From Chryseolinea lacunae (lineage in GTDB: Bacteria > Bacteroidota > Bacteroidia > Cytophagales > Cyclobacteriaceae), in the NCBI RefSeq assembly GCF_016735595.1, contig NZ_JAERRB010000003.1, positions 749,645-813,644 on the forward strand: 64,000 nucleotides of DNA, given 5' to 3'. The notes under the pieces were generated by a model that saw nothing but the letters and a program-made list of their open reading frames with translations, was not told the DNA's origin and did no database searches. The position numbers and the translations under genes are program-made. Of the stretch, positions 1-6,551 are shown piece by piece (position 1 is the stretch's first letter; each line of letters begins with the position of its first letter).

Positions 1-298
1 CGAACGCCGTGCAGCCAAAATAGAACTTGAGGATGTCATAGTATAGATTGGCCAGCAGCACTTCGTTTTCCTTCAAGTCAATTAAGGAAGCGATAAAGCT
101 GATTTCTTCGCGATAGTGTTCTGGAATAGCTGCGAGTTTGTAGGCATCGATGACGTCATACAAATACCCGGCGTCTTCAAAATCTTTTAGGTAGCACTGC
201 ATGAGTTCGCCCATCGGCGCGCGGAAAGTCTTGAGAAAGCTCCAGCGTGTTTCAACGGGCAAGTCAAGATCAACAATGTGTTCAACAACGGTTTTCAT
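1..298 (-). CDS. Acid ceramidase/NAAA-like amidase, N-terminal fragment
   Basis: The gene runs off the left edge, so only about 99 residues are visible. The start is the ATG at 298. The last visible residues are FGCTAF, with Cys96 placed like the N-terminal nucleophile cysteine of the acid ceramidase/N-acylethanolamine acid amidase family (Ntn hydrolases), which is freed by autocleavage at that point. The preceding ~95 residues would then be the cleaved alpha segment, as is usual in this family. It lies 68 bases after the end of the WYL-dioxygenase gene on the same strand and could be co-transcribed with it. Family assignment rests on the short GCT context and needs the missing part. Confidence 0.5.
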   Translation of the reverse strand, partial: MKTVVEHIVDLDLPVETRWSFLKTFRAPMGELMQCYLKDFEDAGYLYDVIDAYKLAAIPEHYREEISFIASLIDLKENEVLLANLYYDILKFYFGCTAF

Positions 299-366
299 AA
301 GAATAGCTACAACGGCTTCGCTAGCGCAAAGGTTTCAGACAGACTAGTGACGTGTCAGATTCTGCG

Positions 367-2097
367 TTACTGCAATGGCGCTCGCTCCGCCCACTGCAAA
401 CCGTTTGGCAATTCAACAGTATTAAATTCCAAATGAATCACCTTCCGATGCTTTTGACTCGTGGCCTTAGAAGAAGAATGAATAAGGAGTGGCCGCAGGA
501 TATGGACGCCACACGCCTGCACTTCGCACGTGACAGGCAAACTGTTTTGAACGATGAGCGCTATTTCCTGAGCTGTGAGTTTTTTGTTTTGCGATCCGGG
601 CACCACTTTAAGAGCCCCGTTGGTTTCGTCGGCATCGTCCAGGTGAATTCTTACCGTGAGCGTGTTCTTCAGGATTTCCTCCGGTGGGCAAACGCCGTGC
701 ACGTTCATTTTTTTTGTCCAGCCAGTGAAGCCGTCTGTTTCAATTTTTTCAGTCACATGAATCGTGGTGTCCTGATGCCACGTCACATACCAATTTGAGT
801 CAGGGGTTTTGTCGAAGAAGATTGCCTTTGTGAGAAACAGCTGTGGGTTTATTTTTTTCAGGATGTGCTTCAGGTTGGAATTAAAGATGAAAGCATGCAC
901 CGCCGGAATTTCCTGCAACAAGCCACGGATGGCATAGTCGTTTTGGGAAGTCGGCAATGCGTTTAGGTAGCCTTGGATTTTTTGCTTGAGGGCATTCACT
1001 TCCTTCTTCCCAAACACGTGGTGCATGATGGCAAAGCCGCGATGCTCCAGCTTCCGGAGTTGATTTTGAAGCGACGTGGCATTGAATTCATATTGATAAA
1101 GGTCAAGCGCGTGTGTCAGAATGTCCTTCACCCTGCGCTTCAGCTTTTCGGGGGCCAGCACTTTCACGCGATTGCCAAAGCCCAAAATTTCGCGCTCCAG
1201 CTCAAAGTTCAGCTGCACCTGCAACGAGACGATCACGCCATTGGAGGTTGTTTCTTCCAGTTTCTGCGAATTGTGAATGGGCTTTGTGAGAATATAAGGT
1301 GCCGTTTCCTGATCGGCCTGCAGCAAAACTTTTTCCGTTAGCCCGTCAGGATTGACCGACACACCCACCACATCGTTCAGAAAGGTGGAGATGTTGAATT
1401 TGTCGCGCGGCACATATTTCAACGCAGTCGGTTGGATGGTGATGATGCGGTCCAGAGCCAGGTTTAGGATGGGTGTGTTCTTTTTCTTGACGCCCAGCAC
1501 AAACCAACGGTTGCGGTACTCCTTTAAGTAGTAGGGGTGGAAATTGAATGTGTTTGCACTTCGGGCCTTAAACGATTGATAACAAAGCTCCACGGCATTT
1601 TTTTTCACAATCGCCTGGTATAATGTGTCGATGTGTTCCAGCCCCTTCAGGTTGTCGTTTTTTTCAAAATCAATCACCGGCTCCTGGTTTGTGCGCGCTG
1701 CGTCGATTTTGTTTTCAAGCCGTTGCACCATGCCGCTCAATTCCTGGAAATGACTAAAGCCTTTGAACTGCCGCAAAATTTCCACCACCTCGGTCAGTTT
1801 TCCCAGATCCTGGTCGGTCAGTGGAATGTTGGTGATGGAATAGTCGGGGTCCTCGTAGGTATAATATTTTTTCTCAAGCACAACAATTGGGGCGTTGTAG
1901 CCCAGCTTGTCGCTGCGCATTAGCTGGATGTCCATCTGCACCGTTCGTTTGCTCACACCTTTGTCGATGCCTTCATATTCATAGAGCGTTTCCGACACGG
2001 CATCCACCAGGTTGTCGAGCGTCCAGCGGCGCTGGCGGTTTTTCAGGCACGTGTCGATGGTGCGAAAACGAATCAGGGCATTGCGATTGACGGGCAT
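367..2097 (-). CDS. WYL-domain regulator fused to a PhyH-like 2OG-Fe(II) dioxygenase
   Basis: A 576-residue two-part protein. Residues ~1-75 resemble the helix-turn-helix of Bacteroidota WYL regulators (NALIRFRTIDTC..RRWTLDNL). Residues ~155-335 carry the WYL domain (AVELCYQSF, HPYYLKEYRNRWFVLG) and a WCX-like tail. Residues ~350-560 match phytanoyl-CoA dioxygenase: H441xD443 in WHQDT, then VRIHLDDADETNGALKVVPGS, distal His540 and Arg551, so the Fe(II)/2-oxoglutarate site looks intact. I chose the ATG at 2097 because MPVNRNALIR is the usual start of these regulators; an upstream ATG at 2166 would add 23 untypical residues. It is divergent from the tRNA-like/slipin/rtcB locus, the position RtcR holds beside rtcBA elsewhere. 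WYL domains commonly bind ligands or nucleic acid in regulators. That it controls this locus is inference. Confidence 0.85.
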   Translation of the reverse strand: MPVNRNALIRFRTIDTCLKNRQRRWTLDNLVDAVSETLYEYEGIDKGVSKRTVQMDIQLMRSDKLGYNAPIVVLEKKYYTYEDPDYSITNIPLTDQDLGKLTEVVEILRQFKGFSHFQELSGMVQRLENKIDAARTNQEPVIDFEKNDNLKGLEHIDTLYQAIVKKNAVELCYQSFKARSANTFNFHPYYLKEYRNRWFVLGVKKKNTPILNLALDRIITIQPTALKYVPRDKFNISTFLNDVVGVSVNPDGLTEKVLLQADQETAPYILTKPIHNSQKLEETTSNGVIVSLQVQLNFELEREILGFGNRVKVLAPEKLKRRVKDILTHALDLYQYEFNATSLQNQLRKLEHRGFAIMHHVFGKKEVNALKQKIQGYLNALPTSQNDYAIRGLLQEIPAVHAFIFNSNLKHILKKINPQLFLTKAIFFDKTPDSNWYVTWHQDTTIHVTEKIETDGFTGWTKKMNVHGVCPPEEILKNTLTVRIHLDDADETNGALKVVPGSQNKKLTAQEIALIVQNSLPVTCEVQACGVHILRPLLIHSSSKATSQKHRKVIHLEFNTVELPNGLQWAERAPLQ

Positions 2098-2213
2098 CCG
2101 GAAATATTTTCTGAAAAGACGTAAAAAAAATTCACTACGCAAAAAGATTGCGCAGTGCACTTTCAATTTTGATCCATCAAATCGCGCGAGATGACACGAT
2201 GTTTTGCAGCAAC

Positions 2214-2240
2214 CCTCCCCTTCAGGATTGGAAGGGGAGG
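2214..2240. promoter_or_regulatory. Perfect 10-bp inverted repeat between the divergent units
   Basis: CCTCCCCTTC at 2214-2223 and GAAGGGGAGG at 2231-2240 are perfect inverted repeats with a 7-base spacer. There is no T-tract on either side, so a terminator is unlikely. It sits seven bases before the first tRNA-like unit and 117 bases upstream of the divergent WYL gene, which makes it a candidate operator or the first hairpin of the transcript. No clear TAnnTTTG promoter was found for either direction in 2098-2246. Confidence 0.45.
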
Positions 2241-2246
2241 TTAAGC

Positions 2247-2447
2247 GGCCTCATAGCTTAAAAGGAAAAGCCTGTGGTAAAAGTAGATCGTTCCACAGTG
2301 TGCAGGGATGACTCCGCTATAGCTGCGCGCCATAGCGGATAGAATTTGCAGATGCACCGAAATGCCGCTCGGAGAAGCAAAGTAGGGAAGCGCATTTAGA
2401 GCCTTGCTGCCCGTGAGGGATTGTCGGTTCGAATCCGATTGAGGCCA
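2247..2447 (+). ncRNA. tRNA-like unit A with expanded interior (about 201 nt)
   Basis: The ends form a perfect 7-bp acceptor stem: GGCCTCA (2247-2253) with TGAGGCC (2440-2446), then A2447. After it comes the canonical TA and a D-arm: GCTT 2256-2259/AAGC 2268-2271, with the invariant GG in the loop. Next is an anticodon-like stem CTGTGG/CCACAG (2272-2277/2293-2298) with a 15-base loop instead of 7. About 90 bases of extra hairpins follow (8 bp at 2313-2320/2332-2339). A second anticodon-like arm has loop ATTTAGA (2394-2400). A class-II-like variable stem CCC-GTGA-GGG (2410-2419) and a canonical T-arm (GTCGG-TTCGAAT-CCGAT, 2423-2439) complete the unit. No CCA is encoded. It is not an ordinary tRNA gene; it could be a structured mimic or a tRNA gene broken by insertion. 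Confidence 0.6.
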
Positions 2448-2619
2448 CAGAATTTGTTCATTGAAAAAAAATAGTCCCAAAAAGGCGGGGACAAAAATCT
2501 TCTCGCGGGTGTGTACCACCCGCGGAAGCGCGGAAAAAATAGAAGGCCGGGACCTGATGCGAGTTTCAAAAGGCTCCATAGTGTTGTGATGCGCTGCATC
2601 GGCAACATGCTGCCTCGCC
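2448..2619 (+). other. Hairpin-rich spacer between tRNA-like units
   Basis: No plausible gene. Three strong hairpins are visible: GTCCC 2474-2478/GGGAC 2488-2492; an 8-bp GC stem CGCGGGTG 2504-2511/CACCCGCG 2517-2524 with a 5-base loop; and a two-part stem TGTTG 2582-2586/CAACA 2603-2607 enclosing GATGC 2588-2592/GCATC 2596-2600. None is followed by a T-run, so they look like RNA structure and not terminators. Open reading frames on the opposite strand here are antisense translations of the tRNA-like segments. Confidence 0.4.
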
Positions 2620-2707
2620 CGATATTGTTTTCCACCTTGTGGGTCGAAGGTTTAAATCCTTCTCCGCCAGCTGGCGGATAGCTCAGTCTGATAGAGCAAC
2701 AAGATCG
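2620..2707 (+). ncRNA. Circularly permuted tRNA-like unit B
   Basis: Elements occur in the order 3'-half then 5'-half of a tRNA. They are: class-II-like variable stem CCAC-CTT-GTGG (2632-2642); T-arm GAAGG-TTTAAAT-CCTTC (2646-2662); acceptor 3' strand TCCGCCA (2663-2669); two bases; acceptor 5' strand TGGCGGA (2672-2678); TA; D-arm GCTC 2681-2684/GAGC 2694-2697. The two acceptor strands pair 7/7, making a capped stem and a perfect 16-base palindrome at 2663-2678. The outer ends, CGATATTGTT (2620-2629) and AACAAGATCG (2698-2707), pair in 9 of 10 positions where an anticodon stem would be. The whole unit therefore folds as a cloverleaf opened at the anticodon and closed at the acceptor end. Confidence 0.65.
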
Positions 2708-2791
2708 CGGAGGTTCGAATCCTCCTTCCGACCCTGAACCGTTCGGAATAGCTCAGTTTGGTTAGAGCAGTGGACTGTTAATCCATGATCG
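2703..2791 (+). ncRNA. Circularly permuted tRNA-Asn(GTT)-like unit C
   Basis: The order is: variable-loop GATCG (2703-2707); canonical T-arm GGAGG-TTCGAAT-CCTCC (2709-2725); acceptor 3' strand TTCCGA (2726-2731); an 11-base linker; acceptor 5' strand TCGGAA (2743-2748); TA; D-arm GCTC 2751-2754/GAGC 2765-2768 with GG in the loop; then a complete anticodon arm GTGGA-CTGTTAA-TCCAT (2770-2786), anticodon GTT at 2777-2779. The unit ends in a second GATCG (2787-2791), exactly 84 bases after the first, so the permutation point is the variable loop. No T-arm follows, so it is not a normal tRNA-Asn gene. All arms needed for a tRNA body are present and paired, but in rotated order. Confidence 0.7.
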
Positions 2792-2799
2792 GTGAAGTT

Positions 2800-2902
2800 A
2801 ACCTTTTCTAAAAAAGGTTGCCTTTTAGAAAGCCTTGCCGGGCTGACCCGCGCACACCTTCTTCGGAATGTGGACGCAGTCGTCCGGAAGCTTGCAGGTG
2901 TG
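2800..2902 (+). ncRNA. Structured leader between the tRNA-like units and slipin
   Basis: Successive hairpins: AACCTTTT 2800-2807/AAAAGGTT 2812-2819; CGGG 2839-2842/CCCG 2847-2850; and a nested structure with outer stem CACACCT 2853-2859/AGGTGTG 2896-2902 enclosing CTTC 2861-2864/GAAG 2887-2890 and GGACG 2872-2876/CGTCC 2881-2885. The remaining 200 bases to the slipin start hold no clear gene. Same strand as slipin and rtcB, so it may be the 5' leader of that mRNA or the end of one long noncoding RNA. Confidence 0.4.
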
Positions 2903-3104
2903 AAGATACCGCCCTTGATGTGTGTCTTGCTTTTGTGGAGCGCATGCGTTTCGGAGCTCTTGAAATTTTTCAGGATAAGAAACGTCATCACTTCAGAAAA
3001 CCAACCCGCGCTGCACAGTGCTCAATCATACTTCCGCTTTTGGAGGATGGCCGGTTCGGCGAAGCTTTCTTATTTAGTGTGAATTTGTTTAAATGTTTAT
3101 AGTT

Positions 3105-4205
3105 ATGAAAAGGATCAGAATCAACACAGGCAAAATTGGTCTTGTGTTCAAAAACGGAGACTACACCCGCGTGGTGACCGAAGGCGTTTATTGGTTTTTC
3201 CCATCCGAGCATGTGGTGTTGTATGAAATGAATAAACCATTCCATCCTTTCGTTGAGTTGAACGTGTTGTTGCGCGACGCCCTGTTGGCAAGCATGCTGG
3301 ATGTGATTGTGGTGAAGGACTCTGAAATTGTGCTGCACTATGAAAACGGAAACTTCAAAACCGTGCTCACCGCCGGCCGGCATTCGTTCTGGAAGGGCGT
3401 GATGGAGTATGCGTTCGTGAAAGTGGATTTAAACAAGATCGACATGACCGAGAACATCGACGCCAACACGTTGATGCGCAAGGAAGTGATGCCCTATATC
3501 CGTGTGTTCACCGTGGAGTCGAATGAGAAAGGCATTTTGCTGGTGAATGGAAAATTCACACGCGTGCTCGACACGGGAGTCTACTACTTCTGGAAAAACA
3601 CGGTGGCCGTGTCTGTGCTGAAAGCCGACTTGCGTCAGCTGCAGCTGGAAGTTTCGGGGCAGGAAATTCTTACCCGCGACAAAGCCGGGCTGCGCATCAA
3701 CTTCTATACCCAGTATAAAGTGACCGACATCGTGAAAGCGTTGATCGACAACAAAGACTACGAAAAGCAATTGTATGTGTTGATGCAACTCGCCCTGCGC
3801 GAATACATCGGCACCCTTTCGCTCGACGAATTGCTGGAGAAGAAAGAATCGATCTCCGCCTATGTGCTCGATACGTTGAAAGACAAAGCCGCTGCGCTGG
3901 GTGCGGAAATCAGAGACTGCGGCGTTCGCGACATCATTTTGCCAGGCGAAATGAAAGAGATCATGAACCAGGTGCTGGTGGCGCAAAAGAAGGCCGAAGC
4001 CAACGTGATCATGCGTCGCGAAGAAACAGCATCGACCCGCAGCTTGCTGAACACCGCCAAGCTGATGGAAGAAAACAGCATGCTGTTCAAATTAAAAGAA
4101 ATGGAGTACGTTGAAAAAATCGCCGACAAAATCAGTAGCCTTTCCCTGTCGGGAGGCAACCAGATTCTCGATCAGCTGAAAGACATCTTCGTGCCCCGCA
4201 AATAA
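3105..4205 (+). CDS. Slipin/SPFH-domain protein
   Basis: A 366-residue SPFH-family protein. Residues ~175-320 carry the SPFH core (DLRQLQLEVSGQEILTRDK, then the long helical tail with EMKEIMNQVLVAQKKAEANV). The N-terminal half contains three copies of a short unit, at residues ~8-31, 73-97 and 141-163, sharing NG-x-[YF]-x-x-V-[VL]-x-x-G-x-x-x-F. No hydrophobic N-terminal anchor is seen, so membrane contact may be by a hairpin or partner. The nearer ATG at 3105 is preferred to the one at 3093, which would add four residues. It lies between the tRNA-like RNA stretch and rtcB. SPFH proteins scaffold membrane microdomains in general; its role with RtcB is inferred from position only. Confidence 0.85.
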   Translation: MKRIRINTGKIGLVFKNGDYTRVVTEGVYWFFPSEHVVLYEMNKPFHPFVELNVLLRDALLASMLDVIVVKDSEIVLHYENGNFKTVLTAGRHSFWKGVMEYAFVKVDLNKIDMTENIDANTLMRKEVMPYIRVFTVESNEKGILLVNGKFTRVLDTGVYYFWKNTVAVSVLKADLRQLQLEVSGQEILTRDKAGLRINFYTQYKVTDIVKALIDNKDYEKQLYVLMQLALREYIGTLSLDELLEKKESISAYVLDTLKDKAAALGAEIRDCGVRDIILPGEMKEIMNQVLVAQKKAEANVIMRREETASTRSLLNTAKLMEENSMLFKLKEMEYVEKIADKISSLSLSGGNQILDQLKDIFVPRK

Positions 4206-4224
4206 CAACCGTTGTGCCTTAGCC

Positions 4225-4255
4225 GGGGCTGCATCGATGTCATGCAGCCCCTTTT
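4225..4255 (+). terminator. Intrinsic terminator or attenuator between slipin and rtcB
   Basis: Perfect 10-bp stem GGGGCTGCAT (4225-4234)/ATGCAGCCCC (4242-4251), 7-base loop, followed by TTTT. It separates slipin from rtcB, so the two may be separate units or rtcB may depend on read-through. Confidence 0.7.
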
Positions 4256-4331
4256 GATTGCCGTATCAAAGAATTAATTTCAAAAAATGCAGAGAATGCA
4301 AAAGCGATCCTGCATACTAATAAAGAGTATT

Positions 4332-5738
4332 ATGAAAATAACGGGAAAGGAATTGATGGAAATCGGTTACGCCGAAGGCAAAGCGCTGGGCGTGGCTTTG
4401 ACACTCCTGGAAAAAGAATATGCGGGCACACAGCAGTCCGAACAACTGACGATACTGAAAGATGTGCTCGCAAACCCGGAAGCGTATGCCGGGCACGCGA
4501 AGCTTTCCGCACTGGCGAAGGAACTGTTGACACCTGTTGACGACACCATTGCATTGTTGCCCGAAGGAAAGCCCTACACAACCTACGGTGCCGAAGCCAT
4601 TGAGCAAGGGGCAAAAGATCAGATGAACGTGGCCGTGAAACTTCCGGTGGCCGTGGCCGGCGCATTGATGCCTGATGCACATCAGGGCTATGGTCTGCCT
4701 ATTGGCGGGGTGTTGGCAACACGCAACGCCGTGATCCCTTATGGCGTTGGGGTGGACATTGGATGCCGGATGTGTTTGACGCTGTATGACCTGCCCGTGT
4801 CTATGCTCGACGAAAACAAAACGGCCCTGAAAAAAATGCTGATGAACAACACCATGTTTGGCACGGCCACTTTCAAATACACAAAAGATCACGAAATCTT
4901 TGCCCGTAAAGAGTTTGAAGACATCCGGATTGTGAAAGACTTGAAAGACCGCGCCTGGAAACAGATCGGCTCGTCTGGTGGTGGAAATCACTTTGTGGAG
5001 TTTGGCGAGGTGAACATCACGTCGGCCATTAACCAATTTAACGTGAACCCTGGACGCTACCTGGCCCTGTTGTCGCACTCCGGCTCACGTGGTTTGGGGG
5101 CTACTATCGCCGGGCACTACACGCGCATCGCCATGGACGTTTGTAAACTTCCGCAGGAGGCGAAGCACCTGGCGTGGCTTGACCTCGACACGGAAGCAGG
5201 CCAGGAATACTGGCTTGCAATGAACCTGGCCGGCGACTATGCATCGGCGTGCCATCATCAGATTCACGAGCGCATGGCGGTTGGCTTGCGTGCCACGCCG
5301 CTGGCCATGATCGAGAACCACCACAACTTTGCGTGGAAAGAAAAGGATGCCGATGGCAACGAAGTGATTGTGCACCGTAAGGGCGCAACACCTGCGGGCA
5401 AGGGTGTGCTGGGAATAATTCCCGGCTCCATGGCCACACCGGGATTCATTGTGATGGGAAAAGGTGTATCTACATCAATCAACTCCGCGTCACACGGCGC
5501 CGGTCGTTTGATGTCGCGAACCAAAGCGAAGCAATCGATTTTGCAGGGTCAGGTTGATGCTATGCTGAAAGATGCAGGCGTTGAGTTGATCGGCGCCGGT
5601 CTGGACGAGGCACCAATGGCCTACAAAAATATCCACGAGGTGATGAAATCGCAGGAAGAGTTGGTGGAGGTGATGGGTACGTTCATGCCGAAGATTGTGA
5701 GAATGTGCGGCGACAAAAAATTTCAGGAGGCGGATTGA
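4332..5738 (+). CDS. rtcB: RNA-splicing ligase RtcB
   Basis: A 468-residue RtcB. RtcB joins RNA 2',3'-cyclic phosphate or 3'-phosphate ends to 5'-hydroxyl ends through a guanylylated histidine, using Mn2+ and GTP. Visible motifs: GVDIGC with metal ligands Asp142 and Cys145, GGGNH220F, H249SGSRG, ENH330HNF, RKGATPAGKG, PGSM, and SH388GAGR, where His388 corresponds to the guanylylated residue. All catalytic positions look intact. Compared with the E. coli enzyme the N-terminus is about 50 residues longer, which I believe is usual for the Bacteroidota clade. The ATG at 4332 (MKITGKEL) is preferred; the upstream ATG at 4287 adds 15 untypical residues. The neighbouring tRNA-like RNAs suggest tRNA repair or RNA processing as its role. 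Confidence 0.95.
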   Translation: MKITGKELMEIGYAEGKALGVALTLLEKEYAGTQQSEQLTILKDVLANPEAYAGHAKLSALAKELLTPVDDTIALLPEGKPYTTYGAEAIEQGAKDQMNVAVKLPVAVAGALMPDAHQGYGLPIGGVLATRNAVIPYGVGVDIGCRMCLTLYDLPVSMLDENKTALKKMLMNNTMFGTATFKYTKDHEIFARKEFEDIRIVKDLKDRAWKQIGSSGGGNHFVEFGEVNITSAINQFNVNPGRYLALLSHSGSRGLGATIAGHYTRIAMDVCKLPQEAKHLAWLDLDTEAGQEYWLAMNLAGDYASACHHQIHERMAVGLRATPLAMIENHHNFAWKEKDADGNEVIVHRKGATPAGKGVLGIIPGSMATPGFIVMGKGVSTSINSASHGAGRLMSRTKAKQSILQGQVDAMLKDAGVELIGAGLDEAPMAYKNIHEVMKSQEELVEVMGTFMPKIVRMCGDKKFQEAD

Positions 5739-5763
5739 TTTCCGACCTCCCTGAAATTTTTTT
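5717..5763 (+). terminator. rtcB terminator overlapping the stop codon
   Basis: AAATTTCAGGAGG (5718-5730) pairs with CCTCC-CTGAAATTT (5746-5760, one bulge) and is followed by a run of T. The stop codon (5736-5738) lies in the loop, so termination begins inside the coding sequence. Confidence 0.85.
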
Positions 5764-5798
5764 GACGGTCAGGTAAACGAAGTGTCAAAAACTTCCTT

Positions 5799-5806
5799 TA
5801 CTTTTA
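5799..5806 (+). promoter_or_regulatory. Candidate promoter -7 element (TACTTTTA)
   Basis: TACTTTTA is one base from the Bacteroidota consensus TAnnTTTG. The predicted start of transcription would fall at about 5811, on the ATG of the small ORF, implying a leaderless message or a short noncoding RNA. No good -33 TTG is seen. Confidence 0.4.
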
Positions 5807-5810
5807 CAGC

Positions 5811-5906
5811 ATGATGTCGAAGCTACAACATATTAACAAGGTGCAAAAGATCGTGGGCCAAGCCCGTGATCCAAGGACCGCTGTTCGGTGTAGCATGTTA
5901 AGATGA
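5811..5906 (+). ncRNA. Small structured transcript or 31-codon ORF after rtcB
   Basis: A short unit lies between the rtcB terminator and another terminator at 5930. Read as protein it gives 31 residues starting MMSKLQHINKVQ, highly basic, with no family I recognise. Read as RNA it folds well: GCTACA (5822-5827) pairs with TGTAGC (5889-5894) around a 10-bp hairpin, GATCGTGGGC/GCCCGTGATC (5849-5858/5862-5871). Having its own promoter-like box and terminator argues for an independent RNA of about 150 nt. Protein-coding or noncoding cannot be decided here. Confidence 0.4.
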
Positions 5907-5929
5907 TTTCCTTAAATCAAAAATACAGA

Positions 5930-5961
5930 AGCCCGGACAGCATAAATGTTCGGGCTTTTTT
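5930..5961 (+). terminator. Intrinsic terminator of the small unit
   Basis: GCCCGGACA (5931-5939) pairs with TGTTCGGGC (5947-5955, one G-T pair), followed by seven T. It lies only 20 bases before the DinB-like gene. Confidence 0.85.
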
Positions 5962-5980
5962 ATTTTAAACAAAATCTGTC

Positions 5981-6547
5981 ATGACTGTCGATTGTATACT
6001 GAGAACCGTAGAAAGAGAAACTATCCGCACCTTTTCGATGCTCGATGGTTGGTTTGACGAAGATCATGCCGTGCTGGATTTTCGTCCGGAAGAAAAAGCA
6101 TGGACGGCCCGCGAAATACTGGAGCACGTGATGCTCACCAGTAGCTACCTCATGATCCTGATAGATAAGGGGAGCGCCAAGGCATTGAAGCAGCCGTTTG
6201 TGAAAGAAGATTTTGATTGGGAACAATACACGCTGTTCACCAAAGAACTCCTTGACATTGGCGATCACAAGTCGTTTGTGTGGGACAGGCCCGATCACAT
6301 GGAACCGAAAGGCGACGTGGCGATCGATTGCATACGCGAAAACATGCGCGCACAACTCATGAAATGTCTCGACCACCTCGATGCCCTTCAAAACGGCGAA
6401 GGCGTGCTCTATAGAACCACCATGACGGTGAACAGCATCGGCAAGCTGGATGTGTATCAATACATCTACTTCCTGGCGCTGCATGGGAGACGACACCTGG
6501 ATCAATTGAACTATAACAAAAAAGAATACTTACAAATCAACACGTAA
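5981..6547 (+). CDS. DinB-like four-helix metal-binding protein
   Basis: 188 residues of the DinB/YfiT-like superfamily. The three metal-ligand histidines are visible: His49 in ILEHV, and His168 and His172 in LHGRRH, the usual H...HxxxH pattern. Members include thiol-dependent S-transferases and many of unknown role. It is followed after four bases by the next gene, so the two are probably co-translated. Its own 5' region is only about 20 bases after a strong terminator, so it may be expressed by read-through. Its substrate cannot be inferred. Confidence 0.7.
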   Translation: MTVDCILRTVERETIRTFSMLDGWFDEDHAVLDFRPEEKAWTAREILEHVMLTSSYLMILIDKGSAKALKQPFVKEDFDWEQYTLFTKELLDIGDHKSFVWDRPDHMEPKGDVAIDCIRENMRAQLMKCLDHLDALQNGEGVLYRTTMTVNSIGKLDVYQYIYFLALHGRRHLDQLNYNKKEYLQINT

Positions 6548-6551
6548 CCAA

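Noticed and set aside
2247..2447. tmRNA
   Set aside because: Has a canonical D-arm and anticodon-like arms, and is too short for tag and pseudoknots.
2247..2447. Group I intron in a tRNA
   Set aside because: The insert is only about 90 bases and no intron core is recognised.
2241..2635. Two minus-strand reading frames of 79 and 112 residues
   Set aside because: They are antisense of the tRNA-like segments, a common source of false proteins.
2672..2732. A 61-base mini-tRNA lacking the anticodon arm
   Set aside because: The linear reading gives acceptor strands TGGCGGA and TTCCGAC that do not pair; the permuted readings of units B and C pair fully.
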